Origin: JAISFI01 sp031552425
Lineage (GTDB): Bacteria; Bacteroidota; Bacteroidia; Bacteroidales; Azobacteroidaceae
NCBI GenBank assembly: GCA_031552425.1
Contig: JAVBMM010000119.1
Location: 1-12,281, forward strand
Reading direction: 5' to 3'
DNA: 12,281 bases
Part shown: positions 1-7,178 of the stretch, one piece after another
Layout: every line of letters begins with the position of its first letter
Position numbering within the stretch: the first letter of the stretch is position 1
Translations under genes and position numbers: made by a program
The notes under the pieces: generated by a model
Databases searched by the model: none
Seen by the model: the letters and a program-made list of their open reading frames with translations, nothing else
Told to the model about the DNA's origin: nothing

Positions 1-806
1 TGAAAGAATTACCTAAAAGGACTTTCGATGTAGGAATTGCAGAAGCTCACGCAGTAACTTTCTCTGCAGGATTAGCTAAAGAAGGGATGTTACCTGTTTG
101 CAATATTTATTCTTCATTTGCACAACGTGCTTTTGATCAAATCATCCATGATGCCGCATTGCAGCACCTAAACATGGTATTGTGTCTGGATAGGGCAGGT
201 TTAGTGGGAGAAGACGGCGCTACTCATCATGGAGCTTTCGATTTGGCTTTTCTCCGTTGTATTCCCAATTTAACCATTGCTTCACCCATCAATGAACACT
301 ATTTGAGAAACCTGATGTATACGGCAACGCAACCAGATATGGGAACATTTGTTATTCGTTATCCTCGTGGAAAAGGAGAACTAACCACTTGGAGAAACGA
401 GCCGGAAATTCTCCCCATAGGTAAAGGAAAAAAACTCAAAGACGGGGAACATACCGTCGTTCTAAGTATAGGACCTATCGGATACACTGCCAGGAATGCT
501 ATCAAATTGGCAGAAGAAAAAGGGGCAAAATCCATCGGACATTACGATATGATATTTCTTAAGCCCATTGATGAAGATCTACTCCATGAAATTGCAGGAA
601 AATATAAACAAATCGTTACAGTAGAAAACGGTACAATCAAAGGAGGATTGGGAAGCGCTGTAATAGAATTTCTTGCCGATAATCACTATACAAACAATGT
701 TAAACGTATCGGTATCCCCGATAAATTTATTGAACATGGTTCTATACCTGAATTATATCAATTGTGCGGTTTAGACGCTGAAAGTATCAGCAAAATTTTA
801 TTATGA
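1..806 (+). CDS. dxs: 1-deoxy-D-xylulose-5-phosphate synthase, C-terminal part (5' end outside window)
   Basis: This cytoplasmic thiamine-diphosphate enzyme condenses pyruvate and glyceraldehyde 3-phosphate to 1-deoxy-D-xylulose 5-phosphate, the first step of the MEP isoprenoid pathway and a source of thiamine and pyridoxal precursors. The reading frame is open from base 3, giving about 267 codons, roughly the last 40% of a family usually 620-640 residues long. The fragment opens with the transketolase pyrimidine-binding segment DVGIAEAHAVTF, whose Glu (codon 14 of the fragment) corresponds to the conserved glutamate that activates the cofactor. It continues with RYPRGKG and ends with the transketolase C-terminal domain (GGLGSAV, then GIPDKFIEHG). 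The ATG at 87 is internal, because family homology continues upstream of it. The stop codon overlaps the trkA start in an ATGA, which suggests translational coupling. The truncation is only the window edge. Confidence 0.96.
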   Translation, partial: KELPKRTFDVGIAEAHAVTFSAGLAKEGMLPVCNIYSSFAQRAFDQIIHDAALQHLNMVLCLDRAGLVGEDGATHHGAFDLAFLRCIPNLTIASPINEHYLRNLMYTATQPDMGTFVIRYPRGKGELTTWRNEPEILPIGKGKKLKDGEHTVVLSIGPIGYTARNAIKLAEEKGAKSIGHYDMIFLKPIDEDLLHEIAGKYKQIVTVENGTIKGGLGSAVIEFLADNHYTNNVKRIGIPDKFIEHGSIPELYQLCGLDAESISKILL

Positions 807-2140
807 AAATTATTATTGCCGGCGCCGGAGAAGTCGGTACACACTTGGCAAAACTTCTTTCGCAAGAAAATCAGGACATTATTTTAATGGATCCGAATGA
901 AGAACGATTGGCTTTCACGAATACCAATCTCGAAATTATGCCGGTCATAGGAAATCCTACATCCATCAATGATTTACAAAGGGCGAGTGTCAATACAGCC
1001 GACCTTTTTATCGCCGTGACTCCGGAAGAAACAACCAATATTACAGCTTGCATGCTTGCTACCAACCTCGGAGCCGACAAAACATTCGCCCGAATCAACA
1101 ATCAAGAATATCTACTTCCTAAAAACAAAGAATTTTTCAAAAGTTTGGGTGTGGATTCTTTGATCTATCCTGAAATGCTTGCAGCAGAAGAAATCGTAAA
1201 TGCCGTAAAAAGACCTTGGGCAAGATTGTGGTGGGAACTCTGTGACGGTGAATTAATATTGATTGGAGTAAAAGTTAGAAACAATGCTCCTATTGTAGGA
1301 AAATATTTACATGAATTATCCCGTGACGAAAAAATATATCATATTGTTGCTATCAAAAGAGATAATGAAACAATTATTCCGAGAGGAGATGATCAGGTAA
1401 AATCTGGTGACGTAGTATATTTTACAACTACTAAAAACAATATAGAAACCATCCAAAAACACACGGGGAAAGAAGTCATTCATGTAAAGAAAGTTATCAT
1501 CATGGGAGGGGGCAGAATCGCTGTAAAAACTTCTCAATACCTTCCTTCTAATTTGCAAATTAAAATTTTAGAATTAAACAAAGACAAAAGTTACAAAATA
1601 GCTGAAATAGTAGGAAGCAATACTTTGATTATCAACGGAGACGGAAGAGATACAGAGCTTTTATTACAAGAAAATATTAAAGATTGCGACGCCTTCATCG
1701 CTCTTACCGGCAATTCCGAAACAAATATTTTAGCATGCTTGGCTGCCAAACGCTTTGGGGTTTCAAAAACCGTTGCACAAGTAGAAAATATCGACTACAT
1801 CACCATGGCGGAAAAAATGGACATTGGAACCGTTATTAACAAAAAGCTACTTTCCGCCGGACATATTTACCAATTCCTATTAAATGCAGATGTTTCCAAT
1901 GTTAAATGCCTGACTTTTGCCAATGCCGACGTTGCCGAATTAGTCGCCAAACCGGGGTCCAAGATCACAAAAAAACCGGTAAAAAACCTTAATTTTCCTA
2001 AGGACATGACTTTAGGAGGATTAATTAGAGATGGTAAACCTATCATTATCGAAGGAGAAACCTGCATCCAAGCTGAAGACCATGTAGTAATCTTCTGTAT
2101 GGGTGCCGCAATACACAAACTACAAAATTATTTTAACTAA
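803..2140 (+). CDS. trkA: Trk system potassium uptake regulatory protein TrkA
   Basis: TrkA is the cytoplasmic nucleotide-binding subunit that gates the TrkH potassium channel or transporter. The 445 residues show the usual duplicated RCK layout. A first Rossmann domain (about 1-125) carries GAGEVG, with glycines 7, 9 and 12, and an acidic D30 at the end of strand 2. A TrkA-C domain follows (about 145-220). A second Rossmann domain (about 229-350) carries GGGRIA at 235-240 and an acidic E257, and a second TrkA-C domain runs from about 370 to 445. The last glycine of the second nucleotide motif is Ala240, so the second site may bind NAD(H) or ATP differently from the first. The start at 803 gives the immediate N-terminal MKIIIAGAGEVG expected for the family. 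The gene overlaps dxs by 4 bases and precedes trkH by 28 bases. Confidence 0.96.
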   Translation: MKIIIAGAGEVGTHLAKLLSQENQDIILMDPNEERLAFTNTNLEIMPVIGNPTSINDLQRASVNTADLFIAVTPEETTNITACMLATNLGADKTFARINNQEYLLPKNKEFFKSLGVDSLIYPEMLAAEEIVNAVKRPWARLWWELCDGELILIGVKVRNNAPIVGKYLHELSRDEKIYHIVAIKRDNETIIPRGDDQVKSGDVVYFTTTKNNIETIQKHTGKEVIHVKKVIIMGGGRIAVKTSQYLPSNLQIKILELNKDKSYKIAEIVGSNTLIINGDGRDTELLLQENIKDCDAFIALTGNSETNILACLAAKRFGVSKTVAQVENIDYITMAEKMDIGTVINKKLLSAGHIYQFLLNADVSNVKCLTFANADVAELVAKPGSKITKKPVKNLNFPKDMTLGGLIRDGKPIIIEGETCIQAEDHVVIFCMGAAIHKLQNYFN

Positions 2141-2168
2141 GATATATAACCAACTGTTAATTAAAATA

Positions 2169-3644
2169 ATGAGAAGAAAAAATCAATTACTGAATGTACA
2201 TTTTATTTTCCGTGTATTGGGATTTATCTTGTGTTTAGAATCGATATTTTTATTCATATCAGCTTGCGTATCATTTATTTATAAAGATTCCGGAGGAGAC
2301 GATTTATTAATTGCCGCTGGAAGTGCTTTAACCTTCGGAGTCCCATTCATCTTATTGGGACCCAAACAAAAAGCTAAAAACATAGGAAAAAGAGAAGGTT
2401 TTTTGACAGTCTCTCTCTCATGGCTCATTTTTTCTTTATTTGGCATGATTCCATTCTATATTAGCGGAGCTATTCCTTCTATTACAGATGCTTTTTTTGA
2501 AACAATGTCAGGACTCACCACTACAGGTTCTTCTATTTTAACCCAAGTAGAAAGTCTTCCTAAAGGACTTCTTTTTTGGAGGAGTCTCCTACAATGGTTA
2601 GGAGGTATGGGAATGATTGTCTTTTCTCTTGCTCTACTTCCTTTGTTAGGTGGAGGAGCTATTCATCTTTATGACGCTGAAACCACAGGTATCACACACG
2701 ATAAATTCCGTCCGAGAGTCGGACAAATTGCCAAACGGCTTTGGGGAATCTATTTAGGATTAACCCTAGTACTTTTATTTTTATTATATATAGGTCCCAT
2801 GGATTTTTTTGATTCCCTGTGCCATGCCCTTTCTACTATGTCTACCGGAGGATATTCCACCAAGCAAGAAAGTGTTGGTTATTGGGACTCCGCTTATATA
2901 GATTATGTAATAAGTGCTTTTATGATCATAGGATCCATCAACTTTTCTCTAATTTATTTTTTCGTGAAAGGAGATTTTAGAAGAGTATTCAAAGACGAGG
3001 AACTAAGATGGTACCTGATCATTATTGCATGTGCCACTTTAATAGTTTCCCTCTACCTGATTAAGGACATGCACGAACAAAATTACACACTTTCATTTCG
3101 TTCTTCCTTATTCCAAGTAGTTTCAATCATTTCCACAACAGGGTTTGCCACCGCTGACTATGTGGTCTGGGGACCATTTTACTGGATTATCTTCATCCTG
3201 TTGATGGTTGTATGCGGATGTGCAAGTTCCACCAGTGGAGGAATGAAAATGATCCGCTTGGTTGTATTGGCAAAAAACACTTCAAACGAACTAAAAAAAC
3301 AACTTCATCCGAGGGCAATTATTCCCGTACGCATCAACGGAACCGCTTTGTCTCCGGAAGTTGTACAACGAGTCATGTCGTTTGTCTTTCTGTATATTTC
3401 AATCATTTTCATCAGTTGGCTATTCTTTACAGCCACAGGCATGGATTTTAACGAATCTTTAGGAGCATCGGTAACAGCTATCAGTAATGCAGGACCTGGA
3501 CTCGGGAGCGTAGGCCCTTATGGTTGTTTTGCCGAAATCCCGGATATATCTAAATGGTATATGTCTTTTCTGATGATGATCGGCCGCTTGGAATTATTCA
3601 CTGTATTAACACTCTTAACTCCAGGATTTTGGAAAAAAATGTAA
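2169..3644 (+). CDS. trkH: Trk system potassium uptake protein TrkH
   Basis: TrkH is the integral membrane, potassium-conducting subunit partnered by TrkA. It folds as four membrane-pore-membrane repeats, and all four selectivity-filter segments are visible (numbered from this start): TTTGSS at 117-122, STGG at 225-228, STTGFAT at 322-328 and SNAGPGLG at 439-446. The conserved GRLELFT lies near the C-terminus (472-478). I chose the ATG at 2169 (491 residues) over an in-frame ATG at 2103, which would add 22 residues and overlap the end of trkA. The protein from 2169 begins MRRKNQLLNVHFIFRVLGF, a short basic N-terminus running straight into the first hydrophobic helix. It is probably co-transcribed with dxs and trkA. 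Confidence 0.95.
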   Translation: MRRKNQLLNVHFIFRVLGFILCLESIFLFISACVSFIYKDSGGDDLLIAAGSALTFGVPFILLGPKQKAKNIGKREGFLTVSLSWLIFSLFGMIPFYISGAIPSITDAFFETMSGLTTTGSSILTQVESLPKGLLFWRSLLQWLGGMGMIVFSLALLPLLGGGAIHLYDAETTGITHDKFRPRVGQIAKRLWGIYLGLTLVLLFLLYIGPMDFFDSLCHALSTMSTGGYSTKQESVGYWDSAYIDYVISAFMIIGSINFSLIYFFVKGDFRRVFKDEELRWYLIIIACATLIVSLYLIKDMHEQNYTLSFRSSLFQVVSIISTTGFATADYVVWGPFYWIIFILLMVVCGCASSTSGGMKMIRLVVLAKNTSNELKKQLHPRAIIPVRINGTALSPEVVQRVMSFVFLYISIIFISWLFFTATGMDFNESLGASVTAISNAGPGLGSVGPYGCFAEIPDISKWYMSFLMMIGRLELFTVLTLLTPGFWKKM

Positions 3645-3647
3645 TTA

Positions 3648-3689
3648 AGAGCCTATTTAGATTTTACTCACAAAACTTAAACAGGCTCT
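3648..3689. terminator. Inverted repeat between convergent trkH and sulfatase genes, probable bidirectional terminator
   Basis: The left arm (3648-3660) starts AGAGCCT and the right arm (3676-3689) ends AGGCTCT. The seven base pairs are followed by one mismatch and then TTTA pairing with TAAA, around a loop of about 17 bases. It lies 4 bases after the trkH stop and 12 bases past the sulfatase stop on the other strand. On the - strand the stem is followed by an AT-rich stretch ending in a T run; on the + strand the trailing sequence is only moderately T-rich. Termination is inferred from structure and position. Confidence 0.6.
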
Positions 3690-3701
3690 AAAAATATCTA
3701 A

Positions 3702-5201
3702 TTATTTCTTCTTGGGTTTTGCTTTGGGTTTTATTTCCGGTAACTTATCAATCACTTTATATTTGGACAATTCGATCGTCAACAATTCATCCAATTCTTT
3801 CACTTTATCTTGATAAGTAGGATCAAGAGCTAAATTTTTACTTACTAATTTACCTTTGGATTGATCATATAATTCCTGACTTACTATCGGTTTACCTGGT
3901 TCCTTAAATTTCACCCAACGCGTATACCTGTATTGTTCTGTACGCATGGAATATCCCATTAAATTATCCCCACCCTTGTCCCGAGGATATTGGCTAATAG
4001 CTACATCTTTTATTTTTGCTTGCGGATTCTTCAAAACGGGCAATAAACTTTTTCCTTGTAAGTGAGAAGGTAAAGGCAAATTAGCCAACTCACATAATGT
4101 CGGATAAACATCAACATATTCTACCAAAGAAGTTGATTTTTGTCCTTTCTTAAACCCCGGAGCAACAACAAACAACGGAGCATTGGTATCAAACTCTTGA
4201 TTAGAATGTTTGCACCACTGTCCATATTCTCCCAGTTTCCATCCATGGTCTCCCCAAAGTACAATAATGGTATTATCAGCTAAACCATTCGCTTCCAAAG
4301 CATCCAATAATTGTCCCAGCAAGTTATCTACAAAGCTGACACAAGCGCGATAACCATGTATGAGTTTTTTCGTATCATAATCATTGATAGAGCCTTTTGC
4401 CGGCATCCCATGATATTTACGTAATTCTCCGAAATTAGCCATTGATTCCTCCGGCATTCCTACAGGAAGTTTTCTTTTGGGAATAACAATATCCTTTTCA
4501 TCATACAAATCCCAATACTTTTTAGGAGCTACAAAAGGAAGGTGCGGTCTGTAAAGCCCGACAGCCAAGAAAAACGGGTTATCTTTTAATTCTTTCATCC
4601 GTTCAATGGCCACTTTCACAGAACGGGAATCTCTCATATCCTCCTGAGGAATATTGGTTGAATAATAAGGTAAACTTTTACCTGCAATTGCCGGACCATC
4701 ACTCTGCATATTCACTGTATCTCCCGAAGTGATTGGAGAAAGTTTACCGAAAATATCATCCGGATTCCACCCCTTCACAGACCAAGCTAATTCATCATCT
4801 TTATTTCCATGTCCAGTATGATAGATTTTACCCACTCTTTCCGTTCTATAACCATTTTCCTTGAAATATTGAGGTAAAGTAACTACATCCGGAACACTTG
4901 TTCGAAAATAAGTCGCCAAATCATAAATACCTATCGCATCAGGACGTAAACCTGTAAGGAGACTATTACGAGTAGCGGCACTTACAGCTTGTTGGCAATA
5001 TGCCCGCTGAAAAATAGTTCCTTGTGATGCCAATCTGTCAAAATTAGGAGTTTGCATGTAAGATGCCCCAAAACAATTCAATTCCGGGCGTAAATCATCC
5101 ACTGCAATAAAAAGAACATTAGGCTTTTTTTCTTTACCTTCAGCTTTTGTAAAAGGCAAAGCCGCCATTCCGATCATACAAAAAATCAAATCTTTTTTCA
5201 T
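3702..5201 (-). CDS. Secreted sulfatase, iduronate-2-sulfatase-like, with a Ser-type active site
   Basis: This is a type I sulfatase (alkaline-phosphatase superfamily) that hydrolyses organic sulfate esters, probably in the periplasm. Residues 1 to about 20 form a signal peptide (MKKDLIFCMIGMAALPFTKA). The mature protein starts with PNVLFIAVDDLRPE (metal ligands D35 and D36). The active-site motif is S74-A-A-T-R78 followed by LLTG. Other features are GKIYH (K125, H128), RPHLPF (H220), WGDHGW (D318, H319) and K331. The GIYDLATYFR and PQYFKENGY segments resemble human iduronate-2-sulfatase, so that subfamily is likely, but the substrate is unknown. Ser74 replaces the usual Cys and Ala76 the usual Pro; a Ser-type site needs conversion to formylglycine by an anaerobic maturase (anSME), which is not in the window. 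The C-terminus is lysine-rich. The gene is divergent from the GntR regulator and convergent with trkH. Confidence 0.92.
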   Translation of the reverse strand: MKKDLIFCMIGMAALPFTKAEGKEKKPNVLFIAVDDLRPELNCFGASYMQTPNFDRLASQGTIFQRAYCQQAVSAATRNSLLTGLRPDAIGIYDLATYFRTSVPDVVTLPQYFKENGYRTERVGKIYHTGHGNKDDELAWSVKGWNPDDIFGKLSPITSGDTVNMQSDGPAIAGKSLPYYSTNIPQEDMRDSRSVKVAIERMKELKDNPFFLAVGLYRPHLPFVAPKKYWDLYDEKDIVIPKRKLPVGMPEESMANFGELRKYHGMPAKGSINDYDTKKLIHGYRACVSFVDNLLGQLLDALEANGLADNTIIVLWGDHGWKLGEYGQWCKHSNQEFDTNAPLFVVAPGFKKGQKSTSLVEYVDVYPTLCELANLPLPSHLQGKSLLPVLKNPQAKIKDVAISQYPRDKGGDNLMGYSMRTEQYRYTRWVKFKEPGKPIVSQELYDQSKGKLVSKNLALDPTYQDKVKELDELLTIELSKYKVIDKLPEIKPKAKPKKK

Positions 5202-5239
5202 GGTTTTATTTCTAATTATTGAACTTATCTATTCGGTTG

Positions 5240-5247
5240 TAAAGATA
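5240..5247 (-). promoter_or_regulatory. Possible -7 box for the sulfatase gene
   Basis: Read on the - strand this is TATCTTTA, seven of eight matches to the Bacteroides -7 consensus TAnnTTTG. It lies about 38 bases upstream of the sulfatase ATG. I found no good TTTG-type -33 element at the right distance, so the call rests on one box only. Confidence 0.3.
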
Positions 5248-5346
5248 GGAAATAAAAGGATTACTTCACTTTTCATCTGTAATTTAACCAACACTTTACG
5301 GAACATTTTTTTAGATACCTTATTTTCTATCAAGTTTAAAATTAAA

Positions 5347-5432
5347 ATCTGTTCTACCCTAACTAATTCTATTCCAAACCCCTTGCATGAAACATTTTAC
5401 AAACATATCTTTGTCCCAAAAGCAGAACAGAT
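5347..5432. repeat. Perfect 9-bp inverted repeat flanking the gntR promoter, possible operator pair
   Basis: ATCTGTTCT at 5347-5355 is the exact reverse complement of AGAACAGAT at 5424-5432, with 68 bases between them. The left copy lies upstream of the proposed -33 box. The right copy lies near the likely transcription start and ends 2 bases before the gntR ATG. A partial copy (ATCTGT) lies at 5275-5280. The positions suit an autoregulating GntR-type repressor, but a repeat of this length could arise by chance in AT-rich DNA of this size. Confidence 0.35.
5383..5413 (+). promoter_or_regulatory. Bacteroides-type promoter for the GntR regulator and possibly the operon
   Basis: TATCTTTG at 5406-5413 matches the Bacteroides -7 consensus TAnnTTTG exactly. 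A TTG at 5383-5385, 20 bases upstream, is an acceptable -33 element. Transcription would begin near 5420, leaving a leader of about 15 bases before the ATG at 5435. I saw no comparably good promoter in the 42 bases before the corrinoid gene, so this one may serve the whole downstream operon. Confidence 0.6.
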
Positions 5433-5434
5433 AA

Positions 5435-6445
5435 ATGGCAAATATCTTTCATTTCATACAAGAAGAAGCAAGTCATAACAAAGCTAAACATGCACAAATT
5501 GTCGACGCCATTATTTTAATGATCAATGGAGGACATTTGCATGCAGGAGACATGTTACCTTCTGTAAACAGCTTTATGATGAAAACAGGATTTGCCAGGA
5601 TGACTGTGGTTAAAGCGATGGAAAAACTTAAAAATCAAGGAGTAATTGAATCAAAAAATAAAGTTGGTTATTTTGTCAGAAGTAAAAAGGTAAATAAAAC
5701 CATCAATGTGATGTTTTTCCTCACTTCATTCGAATCACATCACGAAATACTTTACAATGAAATTACTGCCGGATTGGATCCAAATATTGTAATTGACCTC
5801 TATTTTCACCATTGTAATCCCGATATTCTCAAATCGGTTATCAAAGAAAAATTAGGTTTATACGAATTATATATCATCACCGGCTTCCAGCATCCTTCTG
5901 TAAAATGGGCATTAAATGATATTCCCAAACATAAACTGTTACAAATTATCAGACCACCGGTATTACAAGGAACCTCTTATGTTTGTCAACGATTCGATGA
6001 AAATCTATCAGATGCTTTGGAGCAAATTAAAGACCTCATAAAAAAATATGAGTCTTTTACATTAATATTTAGAGAAGGAAGAGATTTCCCCGATGGAATC
6101 AAAAATAATGTTGCTTCTTTCTGTAAAAAAAATGACATCAATTTCTTTATCGAATCTAATGTAGAACAAACATCGGTAAAAAAAGGATGTTCTTTTTTCG
6201 TCATTACCGACAATGACTTGATAGAGATTGTAAAATTAACAGAAGGACAAGGTTTGCAGATAGGAAAAGATATCGGCATTATTTCATACAACGAAACTCC
6301 GATGAAAGAAATAATTAGAAACGGAATAACTGTTATCAGTACTGATTTCAAGTTGATGGGACGCGAAATCAGAAATTTCATCGACACACAGAAAAATATA
6401 CAAAAAGAAATTCCCACACAAGTCATTATTCGAAATTCTCTTTAA
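5435..6445 (+). CDS. GntR-family transcriptional regulator with LacI-type ligand-binding domain
   Basis: This is a probable effector-responsive DNA-binding regulator of the flanking catabolic genes. Residues about 17-83 form a GntR winged helix-turn-helix: HAQIVDAIILMINGGHLHAGDMLPS, written here as H19 to S43, leads into the recognition region FARMTVVKAMEKL (53-65) and the wing GVIESKNKVGYFVRS (69-83). Residues about 88-336 resemble a periplasmic-binding/LacI-type sensor, ending with the typical GKDIGIISYNETP (278-289) and a C-terminal PTQVIIRNSL. This GntR plus sugar-sensor architecture usually responds to carbohydrates, but the ligand here is unknown. The gene is divergent from the sulfatase, has a good promoter 22 bases upstream of its start, and is followed after 42 bases by the corrinoid gene, so it may lead the operon. 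The ATG at 5435 gives a short N-terminal helix before the DNA-binding domain, which is normal for the family. Confidence 0.88.
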   Translation: MANIFHFIQEEASHNKAKHAQIVDAIILMINGGHLHAGDMLPSVNSFMMKTGFARMTVVKAMEKLKNQGVIESKNKVGYFVRSKKVNKTINVMFFLTSFESHHEILYNEITAGLDPNIVIDLYFHHCNPDILKSVIKEKLGLYELYIITGFQHPSVKWALNDIPKHKLLQIIRPPVLQGTSYVCQRFDENLSDALEQIKDLIKKYESFTLIFREGRDFPDGIKNNVASFCKKNDINFFIESNVEQTSVKKGCSFFVITDNDLIEIVKLTEGQGLQIGKDIGIISYNETPMKEIIRNGITVISTDFKLMGREIRNFIDTQKNIQKEIPTQVIIRNSL

Positions 6446-6487
6446 TATTATAGAACATAACAAACAATAAAACTAAAAAAAACAGAC

Positions 6488-7157
6488 ATGAATCCATTGG
6501 TAGAAAAAATTGCAGAATGTGTTGAATTTGGAAAAATCAATCAATCCTCACCTTATCCTCCTGATATGAAAGGGCAACCTGGAGCCGATGAACTAACCGT
6601 ACAGGCATTGGCAGAAGGAGTTTCTCCCGTTGAAATTCTCAACAAAGGATTAATCGTAGGAATGGGAAAAATCGGAGTAAAGTTTCGTGAGAATGAAGTA
6701 TTTGTTCCGCAAGTTTTAATGAGCGCCAGAGCCATGAGTGGAGCAATGACTCACTTAAAAAAAATATTTTAATGACGGATCTGTACAACGAAAAGGCAAA
6801 TTTATCATCGGAACTGTAGAAGGAGACTTGCACGATATCGGAAAAAACTTGGTAAGTATGATTGTGGAAGGAAACGGTTATGAAGTCATTGACCTTGGAG
6901 TAGACGTTTCCGCAGAAAAATTCATCAATGCCATCCAAGAGAATCCGGATGCATTTGTAGGAATGTCAGCACTACTCACAACTACCATGGCAAACATGGA
7001 AAAAATAAACAAAGAACTTAAGGCACGTTTCCCAAAAACTGTTGTTTGTATTGGTGGAGCACCCGTAAATGACGAATTTGCAAAGAAAATCGGAGCCGAT
7101 CATTATGCTTCGGAACCACAAGCTCTGGTAGATATTTTAAATAGTTTAGTCGCTTAA
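6488..7157 (+). pseudogene. Corrinoid (B12-binding) methyl-carrier protein, interrupted by a +1 frameshift
   Basis: Corrinoid proteins of this type (MtaC/MtbC/MttC-like) carry a methyl group on cobalt between a substrate methyltransferase and an acceptor methyltransferase in the cytoplasm. The first 94 codons (6488-6772) encode the helical cap domain, including SPYPPDMKGQPGADEL and FVPQVLMSARAM, and then hit TAA. The B12-binding half continues one base later in the next frame to 7157. Joined, the protein is about 222 residues, normal for the family. It has the full cobalamin signature: D113-x-H115-x-x-G118, S160-A-L162 and G189-G190. The shift must lie between 6759 and 6772, because the downstream frame has a TAA at 6756-6758. 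That interval contains most of an A8 run (6757-6764) and a UUU-UAA slip site. Everything else looks intact, so sequencing error, a recent mutation or recoding are all possible. The methyltransferase gene follows after 21 bases. Confidence 0.85.
6757..6772 (+). other. Frameshift site within the corrinoid gene (A8 run and UUU-UAA)
   Basis: Eight A residues (6757-6764) are followed by TATTTTAA. Removing one A gives ...H-L-K-K-Y-F-N-D-G... and restores the full reading frame. Alternatively, tRNA-Phe on UUU (6767-6769) in front of the UAA stop (6770-6772) can move one base and pair perfectly with UUU at 6768-6770, giving ...K-K-I-F-N-D-G.... No Shine-Dalgarno-like stimulator of the prfB kind is visible upstream. 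Confidence 0.7.
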
Positions 7158-7178
7158 AAACTAAAAACACATACTCAA

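Noticed and set aside
871..2118. Minus-strand open frames opposite trkA (also others opposite the gntR, methyltransferase, dehydrogenase and MFS genes)
   Set aside because: They lie antisense to well-supported genes, have no recognisable domains and show no start context; they are shadows of the coding strand.
2103..2168. TrkH start at ATG 2103 (513 residues)
   Set aside because: The extra 22 residues overlap the trkA 3' end and do not look like part of the family; the ATG at 2169 leads directly into the first membrane helix.
5200..5478. Open reading frame of 92 codons on the + strand in the sulfatase-gntR intergenic region
   Set aside because: It has low-complexity AT-driven composition, no recognisable family, overlaps the gntR start in another frame and covers the divergent promoters.
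6828..7157. Independent small B12-domain protein starting at TTG 6828, with AAGGAG just upstream
   Set aside because: The AAGGAG is only 2 bases from the TTG, and starting there would remove the Asp of the D-x-H-x-x-G cobalamin motif. Family homology continues upstream in the same frame to the frameshift site.
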